Notes: generated by a model not told the origin, from the letters alone. A stretch of DNA of 64,000 nt from Lamellibrachia satsuma (GCA_033239005.1 BSQZ01000073.1:1883501-1947500), one strand, 5' to 3'. Positions 23,698 to 36,922 are shown, numbered from the stretch's first letter. Numbers and translations: made by a program.

Positions 23698-24250
23698 TGA
23701 ATGACCTATTATAACAGGATATAACAGTATGTGTGGTGTTGCAGCGTGGAAGTTACATATGAATGACCTATTATAACGGGGTATAACAGTATGTGTTGTG
23801 TTGCAGCGTGGAAGTTACATATGAATGACCTATTATAACGGGGTATAACAGTATGTGTGGTGTTGCAGCGTGGAAGTTACATATGAATGACCTATTATAA
23901 CGGGGTATAACAGTATGTGTGGTGTTGCAGCGTGGAAGTTACATATGAATGACCTATTATAACGGGGTATAACAGTATGTGTGGTGTTGCAGCGTGGAAG
24001 TTACATATGAATGACCTATTATAACGGGGTATAACAGTATGTGTGGTGTTGCAGCGTGGAAGTTACATATGAATGACCTATTATAACGGGGTATAACAGT
24101 ATGTGTGGTGTTGCAGCGTGGAAGTTACATATGAATGACCTATTATAACGGGGCATAACAGTATGTGTGCTGTTGCAGCGTGGAAGTTACATATGAATGA
24201 CCTATTATAACGGGGTATAACAGTATGTGTGGTATTGCAGCGTGGGAGTT
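23698..24250. repeat. 62-bp minisatellite, 9 near-identical copies
   Basis: The unit starts gaatgacctattataacggg and contains gtgttgcagcgtggaagtt. It is the longest near-perfect unit outside the dinucleotide runs, which suggests a recent expansion. Confidence 0.94.
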
Positions 24251-24743
24251 ATATGAGGCACCAATGCATCTAATCCTACATCGCTCCTTTCATCACATTT
24301 TTTAAATATTGGTGCCTTGAAACTTTTCGTATTAGAGAAGACCATGGATTCAACTAATGTACTATGAGAAGAACAGAAACACAAATGCAAAACTAATCCC
24401 TGCTGAAAATGTCAAGATGCACAATTGTCGTGCACTCATTAATTATAGGCTGTTGCTAAAGTCGTCTAAGCACGGATCTAATATTGAGCAGCTATCCTTC
24501 TGGCCCTAATATAATGCACTGCAAGTTATACAAAAAATAAATAGAAATAAGGGGAAATAGCTGGAAATAGCATGTCCGGACGAATAGACATTTAATTAAT
24601 TATGATGTGTACATATATATTTCTGAAGACACGGGGAATGCTGTATTTTCTGTTGAAGCTTGAATACATTGGCTGTATAATGTTGCACGATAGATAAACA
24701 AATGCACATGATCTGGGTGTGACAACACACCAATAGAATAATA

Positions 24744-25066
24744 AAACATGGACAATGCCTTGCAAGATGGATTACCAAAGCGAATGCGCTTTTACGATGC
24801 AAGATTATTTGCAAAAATTACTTTTCATAAATATGCGGTAAATGTGTTTCGTATCGAAGTCGACAGTGGCTTTCATTTCTGTCTACACGACAATTGTTCT
24901 GGCCCAGACGATGCGATATTTTTAATGGTTGTACAAAAAATGCTCAATGATGCCAAAGTTGCATCGTGCAGTTTTTGGATCAGTTCACTCTAAAGTACGA
25001 GAAACTTCGTATGTAGCCCACTTCCAGGTTGAGCTCTATTGTGTATAGCTGGCATCCGGACTAGTG
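24744..25066 (+). repeat. Dispersed repeat X, plus-strand copy
   Basis: It contains an 81-codon open frame (24748-24993) with DGLPKRMRFYDARLF, KYAVNVFRIEVDSGFHFCL and LNDAKVASCSFWISSL. The minus copy at 21358-21790 keeps the same peptide track in part, so the repeat probably derives from a coding element. I do not recognise the protein. The copies are about 3 kb apart in opposite orientation and could form a stem-loop. Confidence 0.6.
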
Positions 25067-25069
25067 GAC

Positions 25070-25940
25070 GACGTTACGTAACATTCAACGAGACCCCGTC
25101 ACGTGACAATGCGTATCCCGGGAATTTCTCCTCCCGTTTTGTGCCGGTTCCTCTGAACAAATAGATACGCATGACCTTGCTCGGATACAGGCTGCTGTTT
25201 TACATATATGCCTCATAAATCCATTAGGGCTCTCATTAAACAACAGAAAGGATTCAGAAGCATATAGATAACTTCCATTTAGCGACTATGTTTAATTGCA
25301 TTCGCCTGTGGACACGTTCTCTAGTCGAGGCGAATATCGGTAATTCTCTGAGTGCAACTTGTAGCTTCTGCTGGCGGACATCTGCTTGTTGCCCGCCAAA
25401 GCCGGCGTCGCTTATAATCGCGGGCGGCCATTCTTTCGTAATGCAGCGGTCACGTTACGGCTGCCGGGGGTCAGGCGGCCACCGGTACCTGTAGCGTCGT
25501 GGCTACTGGCGGTGGCGTCTCGTACTCGTCATGGTGACGCGCGCCACAATCACCGATAACGTGATTTCGGACCGCCTTCGCGCCATACAGTGTTTCAAAC
25601 GATACTCGTAACCGGCGCCGTCAAATGAGAGGCAGCAAACGTGACAGCAGCACATGTGACATGAACGTTCTTTTTCGGCGTCTTAAGGTAAGTACCGGGT
25701 CTCATTGTGTCCGAGGTTTTACCGTGGTTTGACCGATCACGAATGCTGCAGACTTTGAGTACAGCGATGAATAGATGCGCTACACTGACGCGGCACAAGC
25801 AGTCGTAATGGGCTGGCAAGAATTCTAAATATGAGTTTCGACGTATCCATTCAACGCACAGCCACAACCAATACCTGTGGCGCCGAGGCTTAAAAAGTCA
25901 TTAATTTATTTGTGTTGTGTGATCCACACACGTCATTTGC
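25070..25940. other. GC-richer unique stretch
   Basis: 25300-25620 is clearly more GC-rich and CpG-rich than its neighbours. It could be a CpG-rich promoter or first-exon region, but I see no TATA, start context or protein match to support that. Confidence 0.35.
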
Positions 25941-25964
25941 AATACCTGTTGGCGATTTGTGTTG

Positions 25965-26682
25965 TATTGCGTTGTATTGTGTTATGTTGTAATGTGTTGT
26001 GTTGTGTTGTGTTGTGTTGTGCAGTATTGTGTTGCAATACCTGTTGGCGATTTGTGTTGTATTGCGTTGTGTTGTGTTGTATTGTATTGTGTTGTGTTGT
26101 GTTATGTTGTATTGTGTTCTGTTGTGTTGCGTTGTGTTGCGTTGTGTTGTGTTATGTTGTATTGTGTTGTGTTGAGTTGTGTTGTGTTGAGTTGTGTTGT
26201 GTTCTGTTGTGTTGTGTTGTGTTGTGGTGTGTTGTGTTGTATTGTGTTGTGTTGTGTTGTGTTTTGTTGTGTTGTGTTGTGTTGTGTTTTGTTTTGTTGT
26301 GTTGTATTGTGTTGTGTTGTGTTGTGTTGTATTGCGTTGTGTTGTTTTATGTTGTATTGTGTTGTATTGTGTTGTGTTGTGTTGTGTTCTGTTCTGTTGT
26401 GGTGTGTTGTGTTGTATTGTATTGTGTTGTGTTGTGTTGTGTTTTGTTGTGTTGTGTTGTGTTCTGTTGTGTTGTGGTGTGTTGTGTTGTGGTGTGTTGT
26501 GTTGTATTGTGTTGTGTTGTGTTGTGTTTTGTTTTGTTTTGTTGTGTTGTGTTGTGTTGTGCTCTGTTGTGTTGTGGTGTGTTGTGTTGTGGTGTGGTGT
26601 GGTGTGTTGTGTTGTGTTGTGTTGTGGTGTGTTGTGTTGTGTTGTGTTGTGTTGTGTTGTGTTGTGTTGTGTTGTGTTGCTT
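25965..26682. repeat. (TTGTG)n pentanucleotide array
   Basis: The TTGTG unit with single-base variants (attgt, ctgtt, ggtgt) is continuous for about 700 bases. A 32-base preface containing cctgttggcgatttgtgttg occurs at both 25945 and 26041. Long open frames on both strands are artefacts of the array. Confidence 0.94.
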
Positions 26683-27268
26683 CATCAATATCGGTGCCAT
26701 TTTTGGAAACGCGAACTGTTGTTGATGACCATTCGATTTGGTATTACCTGCTATTCAGCTTCTATGAGCAAATCGAAAACAAATGCTTAGTCACATTTTG
26801 CTTGTCTTGTTACGCGGTTTTATCTTTGCATAATTACATAATGCATGATGCGTGCTATGCTAAATTTCACCGTTCTGGTATTTCCTGGACAGTTTCACGC
26901 AAACGCTTAATGGGTAGCACCGTTAAACTCGAAACTGCTAGAAATCGTCAATCACCTGAAAGAAATATAAATGATGCACCTGTAATGATATATTGGCATT
27001 TGGCCGGCAGACGGCCAGCACGTGCATGATTTCTAATTAAACGTGAGAGCACTGTCCTAACACCAATCATACATTTGACATAATCGTCGAAATGCTACGC
27101 TTTCAAAGAACTAAAAAACCACAGCCGGTGTATATCATTGTCTCCTCATAAAGAATAAAAACAGCGTGCGATTAAACCAGGGAAGAAATTAAATGTTCTC
27201 TCTTTTTCTCTCTCATAAATCGGTACGCGGGAGTTTCGCTGGTGCTCTTCGGTAAACACAATCACAAG
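26683..27268. other. Unique sequence
   Basis: No gene recognised. An open frame running out of the TTGTG array to 27029 has no known motif. Confidence 0.45.
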
Positions 27269-27269
27269 A

Positions 27270-27612
<343 letters not shown>

Positions 27613-27754
27613 ATGACCTTTCCACGGTTCCACGGTCGCTGGCTACTGGCATAAAAAGAATAAATGATGCACTTTTCGAGTATTGTTTTTAGACCTCCAC
27701 GGAAAAGATTCAATATAAAATATAATAACCCTGACGCGAAGGCGTTACTGCACA

Positions 27755-28002
<248 letters not shown>

Positions 28003-28227
28003 CTTACCCATTGAACAGCAGTCTAACTCTTAGCGACGGCCATGTTTACCCCAATGATCGGCTCGTGTATCATAAACGGATATAATCGCACTCGACATAA
28101 AAGCATGAGAGGCTCTTGAGCGTTGACGCAGGGATTTACAGTGATCCGAGTTTATATTTAGACACCAGAGCAAACATTGGCGGTATTTTGTTGAGAATCA
28201 CTCAATACATATTACATCCAGGTTCAG

Positions 28228-28470
28228 AGATGGCGATGAGAGCCGCTCTCTTCTCAAGCTCTAATGACGATGAGAGCCGCTCTCTTCTCAAGCTCTAATA
28301 ACGATGAGAGCCGCTCTCTTCTCAAGCTCTAATGACGATGAGAGCCGCTCTCTTCTCAAGCTCTAATGACGATGAGAGCCGCTCTCTTCTCAAGCTCTAA
28401 TGACGATGAGAGCCGCTCTCTTCTCAAGCTCTAATGACGATGAGAGCCGCTCTCTTCTCAAGCTCTAATG
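28228..28470. repeat. 34-bp minisatellite, 7 near-identical copies
   Basis: The unit starts gatgagagccgctctcttct and ends caagctctaatgac. gagagccgctctc gives each copy a small inverted repeat. Confidence 0.93.
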
Positions 28471-28479
28471 CTGACATCG

Positions 28480-29610
28480 ATTTGCTGTGCAAATCTGTAA
28501 ATAATAAAAGGTTTGATGAACGATATCAACATTGAACCAATTCTTTGGCGTTTTCCTTCTGAGAACAGCTATCGTGTCGTGCGGCTTTTGATAAGATCAA
28601 CACGGCCAATACCTCGTGGTTGTGAATCTCGTGTTCGTGAAAGTGAACAATCTTGGAAGTGAACTTGTTTGAAGTTTGAAGACTACTGCCAAAAAGTACC
28701 CGAGGTGTGTGACCCGAGGACGTAACGTTGACTAAAAAGAGCAGATTGCGGATAAACATGTACAACCCAGAAAACATCTTTGTATGGTCCCCTTACTGCA
28801 GCTAGGTCTTAGTGTGAAAGGAGACGTTGTCGAGCAAAGAAAGTCGCCCAAGGTTTGGTCCGGCCTTCATTAGTAGACACGGCGACGCCTACAATGAGAC
28901 TAATGTATAGTATTGCAGCACGTCTCTACCCGTGACCTCGTCGTGGCGACACGTCCCTACACAGAATGCGTATTGTAATTCTTTCAGTCATCAGAAGAGA
29001 CGATTTGCATTGCTGTTGGTTAATCGATGGCCCGAGTAACTAGACGTTTAGATGGAGGCGGCACGCACGCATGCACGCACGCACGCACGCACGACACTGA
29101 GACGAAGTATCTTAAGAATGTCATTTGTCCTGGTTATAATTAACAGTCCATACTGCGTACATCTGCCACAGCTGGAGTAGAAGAGTTCATGTTAATATCT
29201 CGGTCGGCTGCGCACACCGAGTGCTACATAGTCATCATGTCGAGTCATTCAGACGTCTCTGGCGCTATTTCATAGTCACATCGTAAACATCTACGGCGAT
29301 ATTAAAAACGATTCGCGGCGTCTGATTATATTATGCGAATTACCACATTTATTTGCAAAAACAAAAGATTCAGTATCAGGGACGCCGTCGCAACGGTATC
29401 AGTGACTTGACGCTAATCTGGTAACATATATGATATTAATTCGGGAATGTGTAATTATCTCGATTGTTTGTATTGCATGTGTCGTTTAAGGACCCACGCA
29501 ACACTCAAACAACAAGAGCAATGTAAAGAGAAGGTCTCCGCGACTGGATGTGTCAACATAATATTATGTTTTGCTAAGACATCTTCCATTGCTATGCAAT
29601 GCGTCAGGTT
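28480..29610. other. Unique sequence
   Basis: About 1.1 kb with a short (GCAC)n run at 29063-29090. No supported gene. Confidence 0.45.
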
Positions 29611-29614
29611 TGCA

Positions 29615-29968
29615 AAGAATGAATGAATGAATGAGTGGATGAATTAATGAGTGGATGAATGAATGAATGAATGAATGGATGAATGAATGAGTGGATGAAT
29701 GAATGAGTGGATGAATAAATGAGTGGATGTATGAATGAGTGGATGAATGAATGAGTGGATGAATGAATGAATGAATGGATGAAATAATGAATGGATGAAT
29801 GAATGAATGAATGAATAAATAAATAAGTGAGTGGATGTATAAATGAGTGGATGAATGAATGAGTGGATGAATGAATGAATGGATGAATGAATGAGTTGAT
29901 GAATGAATGAGTGGATGAACGAATGAGTGGATGAATGGATGAATGAATGAATGGATGAAAGAATGAAG
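29615..29968. repeat. (GAAT)n/(GGAT)n tetranucleotide array
   Basis: GAATGAATGAGTGGAT-type degenerate tetranucleotide repeat of about 350 bases. Long minus-strand frames rich in S, F, I and H are artefacts. Confidence 0.93.
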
Positions 29969-30101
29969 CTTTTTTCAACACAACAACACACAAAGTAGAA
30001 AATTACAATTGATTTAGTAAATGTCATATTATAAAACAATGTCAAGAAGAAAGCCTACTACTTATAATACTTGACATATTGCAATACATATTATAATACA
30101 T

Positions 30102-30149
30102 AGCATATAGTATAGTATAGTATAGTATAGTATAGTATAGTATAGTATA
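30102..30149. repeat. (TATAG)n pentanucleotide run
   Basis: About nine tatag units within an AT-rich unique region (29970-30385) that otherwise shows nothing. Confidence 0.9.
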
Positions 30150-30387
30150 TACAGTAGCATGCATGAGTTACAATATTGATTATTCATATATACATGATTA
30201 GCATAATGATAATGTTTTAACTAGATATTTATTCTAACCTACCAAATTCATTAAAATTATGTCAAAAGTAATGTTACAATGCCATACTTACTAAATAACA
30301 GGTATTATATCTGATTAAATGTTGATGGCACGTAAAGTAATTTGGAAGGAAATACAAAACGGAAAGAAATGTGCTTAGCTCGTGCAT

Positions 30388-30600
30388 AATACCAGCCTAC
30401 CTATACGGCCTAGAGACCATGACGTTGACAGAATCAGCCTACCTATACGGCCTAGAGACAATGACGGTGACAGAAAAATAAGAGAAAGGACAAGTTTGCG
30501 AGAATAACTGGATGAGAAGAATTGCGGGAGTGAAAAGACTAGACAAGCGAAGAATGGAGGATCTGAGGGAGGACGTTGGGGTAAACAAAACTCGAAGACC
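30388..30600 (+). mobile_element. LINE C-terminal RT fragment with 42-bp duplication
   Basis: PAYLYGLETMTLT then NNWMRRIAGVKRLDKRRMED and LREDVGV match the LINE track P...YG.ET....EN.WMRRI.GVKR.D.RR..ELREE.GV. The first motif is in a 42-bp unit present twice (30392-30475), the second copy with two changes. Frame shifts separate the parts. A (CAA)n run follows at 30650-30690. Confidence 0.65.
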
Positions 30601-31039
30601 GGTATCGGTACCAACCTCACCCCCGACTACAGGGATAAAGATTAGAGCAACAACAACAACAACAACAACAACAGCAACAACAACAACAAAGCATTAAAAT
30701 GTGAACTTATACATCTATTATAATAAATGTTATTTGCTGATGGTTCCGTAGCTTTCATTATGTCTTTATTTCTAACAACACAGACAAAAATATATGCAAA
30801 GCAAGAATATCTAATAGCTGTTTAAGCAAAACTAATTTCAATGTATCATGCGACCATATTTTTAAACGTGCGTTGCCAAACATAGAGGACAAGACCAGAA
30901 TCGTGTGCAACATGCAAATCACGCGCACGGTATATTGACGGGAGGTTTGCCTGACAAATATGGACCAGTAAGCTCACTCACAGGGCGCTAGGATAAGGTC
31001 ACTGTAGAGTGCACGACAATACCTTCTTTTATTGTGCGC

Positions 31040-31535
31040 TTTCTCTACTACTGGTACAGCACTCAGACATTCTCTACTACTGGTACAGCACTCAGACATT
31101 ATCTACTACTGGTACAGCACTCAGACATTCTCTACTACTAGTACAGCGCTCAGACATTCTCTACTACTGGTACAGCACTCAGACATTCTCTATTACTGGT
31201 ACAGCACTCATAAGTTCTCTATTACTGGAACAGCACTCAGACGTTCTCTACTACTGGTACAGCACTCAGACATTCTCTATTACTGGTACAGTACTCAGAC
31301 ATTCTCTACTACTGGTACAGCACTCAGACGTGCTCTATTACTGGAACAGCACTCAGACATTCTCTATTACTGGTACAGTACTCAGACATTCTCTATTACT
31401 GGTACAGCACTCAGACATTCTCTACTACTGGTACAGTACTCAGACATTCTCTACTACTGGTACAGCACTCAGACATTCTCTACTACTGGTACAGTACTCA
31501 GACATTCTCTACTACTTGTACAGTACTCAGACGTT
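31040..31535 (+). repeat. 29-bp minisatellite derived from RT coding sequence, about 17 copies
   Basis: The unit starts attctctactactggtacag and ends cactcagac. Read in frame, the last copy gives YWYSTQTFNVRWC, which runs directly into the RT fragment that follows. In LINE RTs the same place reads ..YWY..Q...VRWG.. just before the GVKQGG motif. The array is thus an amplification of that codon stretch. Confidence 0.85.
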
Positions 31536-31910
31536 CAATGTCAGATGGTGTCGTAGCTTCTCTGAATTTGTTTACCATTTCAATTGGTGTTAAACAGGGT
31601 GGAATCCTTTCTCCCAAATTTTTTACATGTACATGGATGACTTAAGTGTAAATCTGAACAAACTATAAATTGGTTGTCTTTATTCTGCCCCATAATGAAC
31701 CATATGACTTATGCCGATGATCTTTGTATTTTTTTCACCCAATGTTTGTGGGCTGAGAAAACTCACCGACTCTTGTTACGAGTAGGGCAATATGTTTGAT
31801 ATAACATACAATGCCAACAAATCTTACTGTATGGTTATTGATAACAAACCTCAGGACAAGAAATATATTCACCCTGTTGTTATCAATAACCATACACTAT
31901 CTCACACAGA
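31536..31910 (+). mobile_element. LINE RT palm fragment (YADD)
   Basis: FTISIGVKQGGILSPKFF, MYMDDLSVNLNKL and, after a shift, NHMTYADDLCIF (about 31697-31732) are RT motifs in the right order for a LINE of the VSNGVRQGGILSP/YADDL type. NANKSYCMVI follows. Stops and shifts occur after NLNKL. The 5' part has been replaced by the 29-bp array. Confidence 0.7.
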
Positions 31911-32056
31911 AATGTAAATGATGATGATATTGCCAGGCAGAAAATATGTATTTATGCGCAGGCAAATGTTTTAGCCAGAAAATTTCACTTATGCAGCAGT
32001 ACCATCAAAACAACTTTATTTCATTCTTACTGTGGTTCAATATATACCTCAAGTCT

Positions 32057-32346
<290 letters not shown>

Positions 32347-32349
32347 CAA

Positions 32350-32382
<33 letters not shown>

Positions 32383-32389
32383 GGCGATA

Positions 32390-33265
32390 ACCGAACGTTT
32401 TACTTGTCCACTTCCTTTATGGAATGATTGCTTCGGGTGTTAATCTAATTAAATCTTACTCTGTGAGTTTTGTACATACATGTTTACCTGTTTTAGCCCA
32501 CATGCCACGTCCGTGCACACGCACGCATGAACACAAAACGCGGTTCCACGTAGACCGTCAAAGGCAGGTCATTAAAAATACGACGTGGCGTTAATATTCC
32601 CGTCTCAGTTGAACGGCTAATAATTGTTTCTTGTAGCACGACTAATTATAGCTAGAACTGACCAAGTGACCACCCTCCAAGTCTACAGTCATTGTGTCAG
32701 TTATTGACATTATTCCACATTGACAATATAACACAAACTGTGGAGACATGTTAATGGAATGCTCTAGGTTCTCTGTATTGGGTCAACTGGTACTATGCAT
32801 TCGTGACTTGCTTGATTAAATTCAAGAAAATCGGTAGACCCAATACTATAATGGGCGTTAAACATATGAGCGGCAGGATTAATTTTAGATTGATATGTTT
32901 TCATTGGCGAGAAGACAAGTGCAACATAATTCGGACTTGGAAAGGTCCTTCATGAGTGGATATAGGACGGCAATTAATGACGTCATCTGTTTACCATAGA
33001 TACACACTACTAGTAATACTGCATGCATATCTATGGTTTATCCAAACCTACTCACAACGACTACCTAATTGTAGAATCGCGACACATATGTAGGGTGTTG
33101 TGTTTCTGTGTTTTAGTTAAAGGTGTTGGGTTGACTGGAAGGTTCTGTCTACTTTTATGATCTCGTTGGGTGTTTCTATGCGATTGTTCTTACGACGCAC
33201 AGTTTGTTTGTCGTCTTTGTAACCGGGTTTAAGCAATGCCATTTACATACACTAGTATAATGACT
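32390..33265. other. Unique sequence
   Basis: AT-rich with no exon or element recognised. Confidence 0.5.
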
Positions 33266-33269
33266 GAAT

Positions 33270-33925
33270 ACTGGTGAGGAACACACCGCCGGTACAACCA
33301 CTTGGAAAATACTGGTGAGGAACACACTGCCGGTACAACCACTTGGAAAATACTGGTGAGGAAGACACTGCCGGTACAACCACTTGGAAAATACTGGTGA
33401 GGAACACACCGCCGGTACAACCACTTGGAAAATACTGGTGAGGAACACACTGCCGGTACAACCACTTGGAAAATACTGGTGAGGAAGACACTGCCGGTAC
33501 AACCACTTGGAAAATACTGGTGAGGAACACACCGCCGGTACAACCACTGGGAAAATACTGGTGAGGAACACACCGCCGGTACAACCACTGGGAAAATACT
33601 GGTGAGGAACACACCGCCGGTACAACCACTTGGAAAATACTGGTGAGGAACACACTGCCGGTACAACCACTTGGAAAATACTGGTGAGGAACCACCGCCG
33701 GTACAACCACTGGGAAAATACTGGTGAGGAACACACTGCCGGTACAACCACTTGGAAAATACTGGTGAGGAAGACACTGCCGGTACAACCACTTGGAAAA
33801 TACTGGTGAGGAACACACCGCCGGTACAACCACTGGGAAAATACTGGTGAGGAAAACACCGCCGGTACAGTCACTGGGAAAATACTGGTGAGGAACACAC
33901 TGCCGGTACAACCACTGGGAAAATC
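33270..33925. repeat. 41-bp minisatellite A, 16 copies
   Basis: The unit starts accacttggaaaatactggt and ends ccgccggtaca. Single-base variants mix (acaccgcc/acactgcc, cttgg/ctggg). Confidence 0.94.
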
Positions 33926-33944
33926 GTGACAGACTAGAATAACC

Positions 33945-34872
33945 AGCCCTTAGTGTACAACTCTTTCAAGCCTTATTGTACAACTACGGGGCTCTGTTAT
34001 CCTCTTGCAAGCCTTAGTGTACAACAACGGGGCTCTGCTAGCCTCTTTCAAGCCTTAGTGTACAACTACAGGGCTCTGCTAGCCTCTTTCAAGCCTTAGT
34101 GTACAACTACAGGGCTCTGCTAGCCTCTTTCAAGCCTTAGTGTACAACTACAGGGCTCTGCTAGCCTCTTTCAAGCCTTAGTGTACAACTACGGGGCTCT
34201 GCTATCCTCTTTCAAGCCTTAGTGTACAACCACGGAGCTCTGCTAGCCTCTTTCAAGCCTTAGTGTACAACTACGGGGCTCTGCTAGCCTCTTTCAAGCC
34301 TTATTGTACAACTTCGGGGCTCTGTTATCCTCTTGCAAGCCTTAGTGTACAACCACGGAGCTCTGCTAGCCTCTTTCAAGCCTTATTGTACAACTACGGG
34401 GCTCTGCTAGCCTCTTTCAAGCCTTAGTGTACAACCACGGAGCTCTGCTAGCCTCTTTCAAGCCTTATTGTACAACTACGCGGGGCTCTGCTAGCCTCTT
34501 TCAAGCCTTAGTGTACAACCACGGAGCTCTGCTAGCCTCTTTCAAGCCTTATTGTACAACTACGGGGCTCTGCTAGCCTCTTCCAAGCCTTAGTGTACAA
34601 CCACGGGGCTCTGCTAGCCTCTTTCAAGCCTTATTGTACAACTACGGGGCTCTGCTAGCCTCTTTCAAGCCTTAGTGTACAACCACGGGGCTCTGCTAGC
34701 CTCTTTCAAGCCTTAGTGTACAACCACGGAGCTCTGCTAGCCTCTTTCAAGCCTTAGTGTACAACTACAGGGCTCTGCTAGCCTCTTTCAAGCCTTAGTG
34801 TACAACTACGGGGCTCTGCTAGCCTCTTTCAAGCCTTAGTGTACAACTACAGGGCTCTGCTCTCCTCAAGCC
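33945..34872. repeat. 41-bp minisatellite B, about 22 copies
   Basis: The unit starts actacggggctctgctagcc and ends ttagtgtaca. It follows array A with only about 20 bases between. Confidence 0.94.
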
Positions 34873-34904
34873 AATGTACTCAATGCGTGTCAGCAAACCG
34901 TAAC

Positions 34905-35213
34905 ACACGCAGTGTGGTGCGCGGTGGTCGTGTGTGGTGCGCGATGGTCGTGTGTGGTGCGCGGTGGTCGTGTGGTAGAGCGTCGGGCTTTGGTCGAAGG
35001 GATTCACTTTGCCTGTGTCTTTCGGAAGAGACAGTAAAAGCCGTCGGTCCCTCCTAACTGGTGTTTATGCCAGGGGAAGTAAAAGACCTCACTCAGGGAA
35101 TTGGAAAAAACCTGTTGTGGACACGCATAGCTGGTGATGTCATTCTCTAAACTACCATTGGCGTAAATATCCTGACAAATGGATCCTGCCAATTATATGA
35201 AAGAAAGAAAGAA
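34905..35213 (+). mobile_element. tRNA-derived SINE-like unit
   Basis: GTGGTAGAGCGTCGGGCT resembles a tRNA A-box region, followed after about 10 bases by GGTCGAAGGGATTC as a degenerate B box. A body reading tgtctttcggaagagacagt and ggggaagtaaaagacctca follows, and the unit ends in gaaagaaagaaagaa. A head, body and simple-repeat tail are the layout of invertebrate SINEs. The head is preceded by a roughly 20-bp triplicate (gtgtggtgcgcggtggtcgt). Family not named. Confidence 0.5.
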
Positions 35214-35236
35214 GTGCAAGATTGTACTTCACGTTG

Positions 35237-35345
35237 ATAGTTGTGTGATTGTTGATAGTTGTGTGGGTGTTGATAGTTGTGTGGGTGTTGATAGTTGTGT
35301 GGGTGTTGATAGTTGAGTGGGTGTTGATAGTTGTGGGTGTTGTCT
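35237..35345. repeat. 18-bp minisatellite, 6 copies
   Basis: The unit is gttgatagttgtgtgggt. Confidence 0.92.
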
Positions 35346-36180
35346 GCATCATTCGTTGGCCAATGTCTGACAAATGTTGGCAACTGAGAACGAGTACGTT
35401 TCTCCCAGTAAAAACACTACGAGGAATGATAATGTGTCCCGCATTCCTCTGCACAATTGCCAACGCCTGCACGCGCAGACGAATGGGCGAGTGGTTGGGT
35501 TGGTCGACGTGATGCAGAGATGGCTCTCGCGATCAGAGAAGAAGAAGACAGATTTCGAGATAGTAGATGAAAATCTCTCCATCAGTCAGGAGGAATATAA
35601 TCAATTGGCCCGATGACTCCAGGATGCGCTTTGTCAGCCTCTGAAGCGAGAATAGACGGTGCCTGGAATAAACAACGAAACGCAAGATCTGATTTGCACA
35701 TGAACAAAATACCAGGTGACGACAATAAACTATCTCTATCCAGCCTACTTGAAAGTAGCAGTAGCAAGGAAAGTTGATTTATTATTCATTTCTTTGCTGC
35801 AGTTTGTGTCTGTGCTTGTTGATCTGTTTCTTTGTTTCCTCGCGTCTTCGTCAGTGTCGCACGTAAGGGGCTGACCCGTTGTGGGCGTGCCTCGGGAGCC
35901 CCTGGGATGGGTGGGAGATTTAAAGGACGAGACTATTCACGGAGCAGCTGTGCGAGTTACGGCGAAAGGTATTCTGTGAATTATGGAAAGAGTTATTCTT
36001 ATCCACAGAGCAGCTCTGCAAAATACGTAGTTATTACTGTCTTCAGACTGCTACGTTAGTCTAAGAGTGCGTCAGTCATTCTGCGCATGTGTTTTGATGC
36101 CCTGTTACGTGAACCGTATTTTTTTTTTAGCAATATAGAGGGAAGTTGGGACTCCTGCCACACCCCTCACTATAATATAG
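35346..36180. other. Unique sequence with coding-like short frames
   Basis: 35374-35616 has an 80-codon + frame ending DENLSISQEEYNQLAR, and an overlapping frame further on reads PGCALSASEARIDGAW. 35832-36059 has a 75-codon frame. None shows a known domain or good splice context. Reported as unresolved. Confidence 0.3.
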
Positions 36181-36185
36181 GGAAT

Positions 36186-36239
36186 ATTATATATATATAT
36201 ATATATATATATCACAATAATATTGGCATTATTACATTA

Positions 36240-36330
<91 letters not shown>
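36186..36330. repeat. (TA)n runs flanking a short spacer
   Basis: TA runs at 36186-36212 and 36240-36330, separated by cacaataatattggcattattaca. Confidence 0.93.
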
Positions 36331-36335
<5 letters not shown>

Positions 36336-36572
36336 TATATATATGAATGAACACAATGCTGCACTGTAGTGAACATGCATACATTTTGCAATGTGAAATC
36401 CTGACAACACACATGGATGCTGTTGGAAGTCAGAACAGTCCTTGAATTAACACAATAGAATTGGCGAGTCTTCGAATACTCATCTACTGCAGTCTGGAAA
36501 GAATTTTAAATGTCAAAGGTAGCGACTTCTTGCTAAAGTAGAGGCTCCATTGTTGCTAAATGTAAATTGTGG

Positions 36573-36780
36573 TGCTTTACGAAGGAGCTTGTGTGAACGC
36601 TTTACGAAGGAGCTTGTGTGAACGCTTTACGAAGGAGCTTGTGGGAACGCTTTACGAAGGAGCTTGTGTGAACGCTTTACGAAGGAGCTTGTGTGAACGC
36701 TTTACGAAGGAGCTTGTGGGAACGCTTTATGAAGGAGCTTGTGTGAACGCTTTACGAAGGAGCTTGTGTGAACGCTTTAT
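36573..36780. repeat. 25-bp minisatellite, 8 copies
   Basis: The unit starts gctttacgaaggagcttgtg and ends tgaac, with every third copy gggaac. Confidence 0.92.
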
Positions 36781-36922
36781 GCAATTGTTGAAATGCACCA
36801 TAATGCGAGTACATGTATAACATGACAGGACAAACACCATAGGTGTGATAGCAGTTGTGTCCTCTTTCAAAATACATATAAATATTAATGCTTAAATGCA
36901 ACTATTGTTACGATATGGACGT

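Noticed and set aside
18975..24250. CRISPR-like array of regular repeats
   Set aside because: Units are head-to-tail with no unique spacers, and the context is an animal genome.
23698..24250. Splice acceptor-like gttgcag in each 62-bp unit as a coding exon repeat
   Set aside because: Each unit has the same stop codons and no open frame continues through.
25877..27029. Cys/Val-rich frames of 282 and 356 codons
   Set aside because: Translation of the TTGTG pentamer. The 110 non-repeat codons at the end show no motif.
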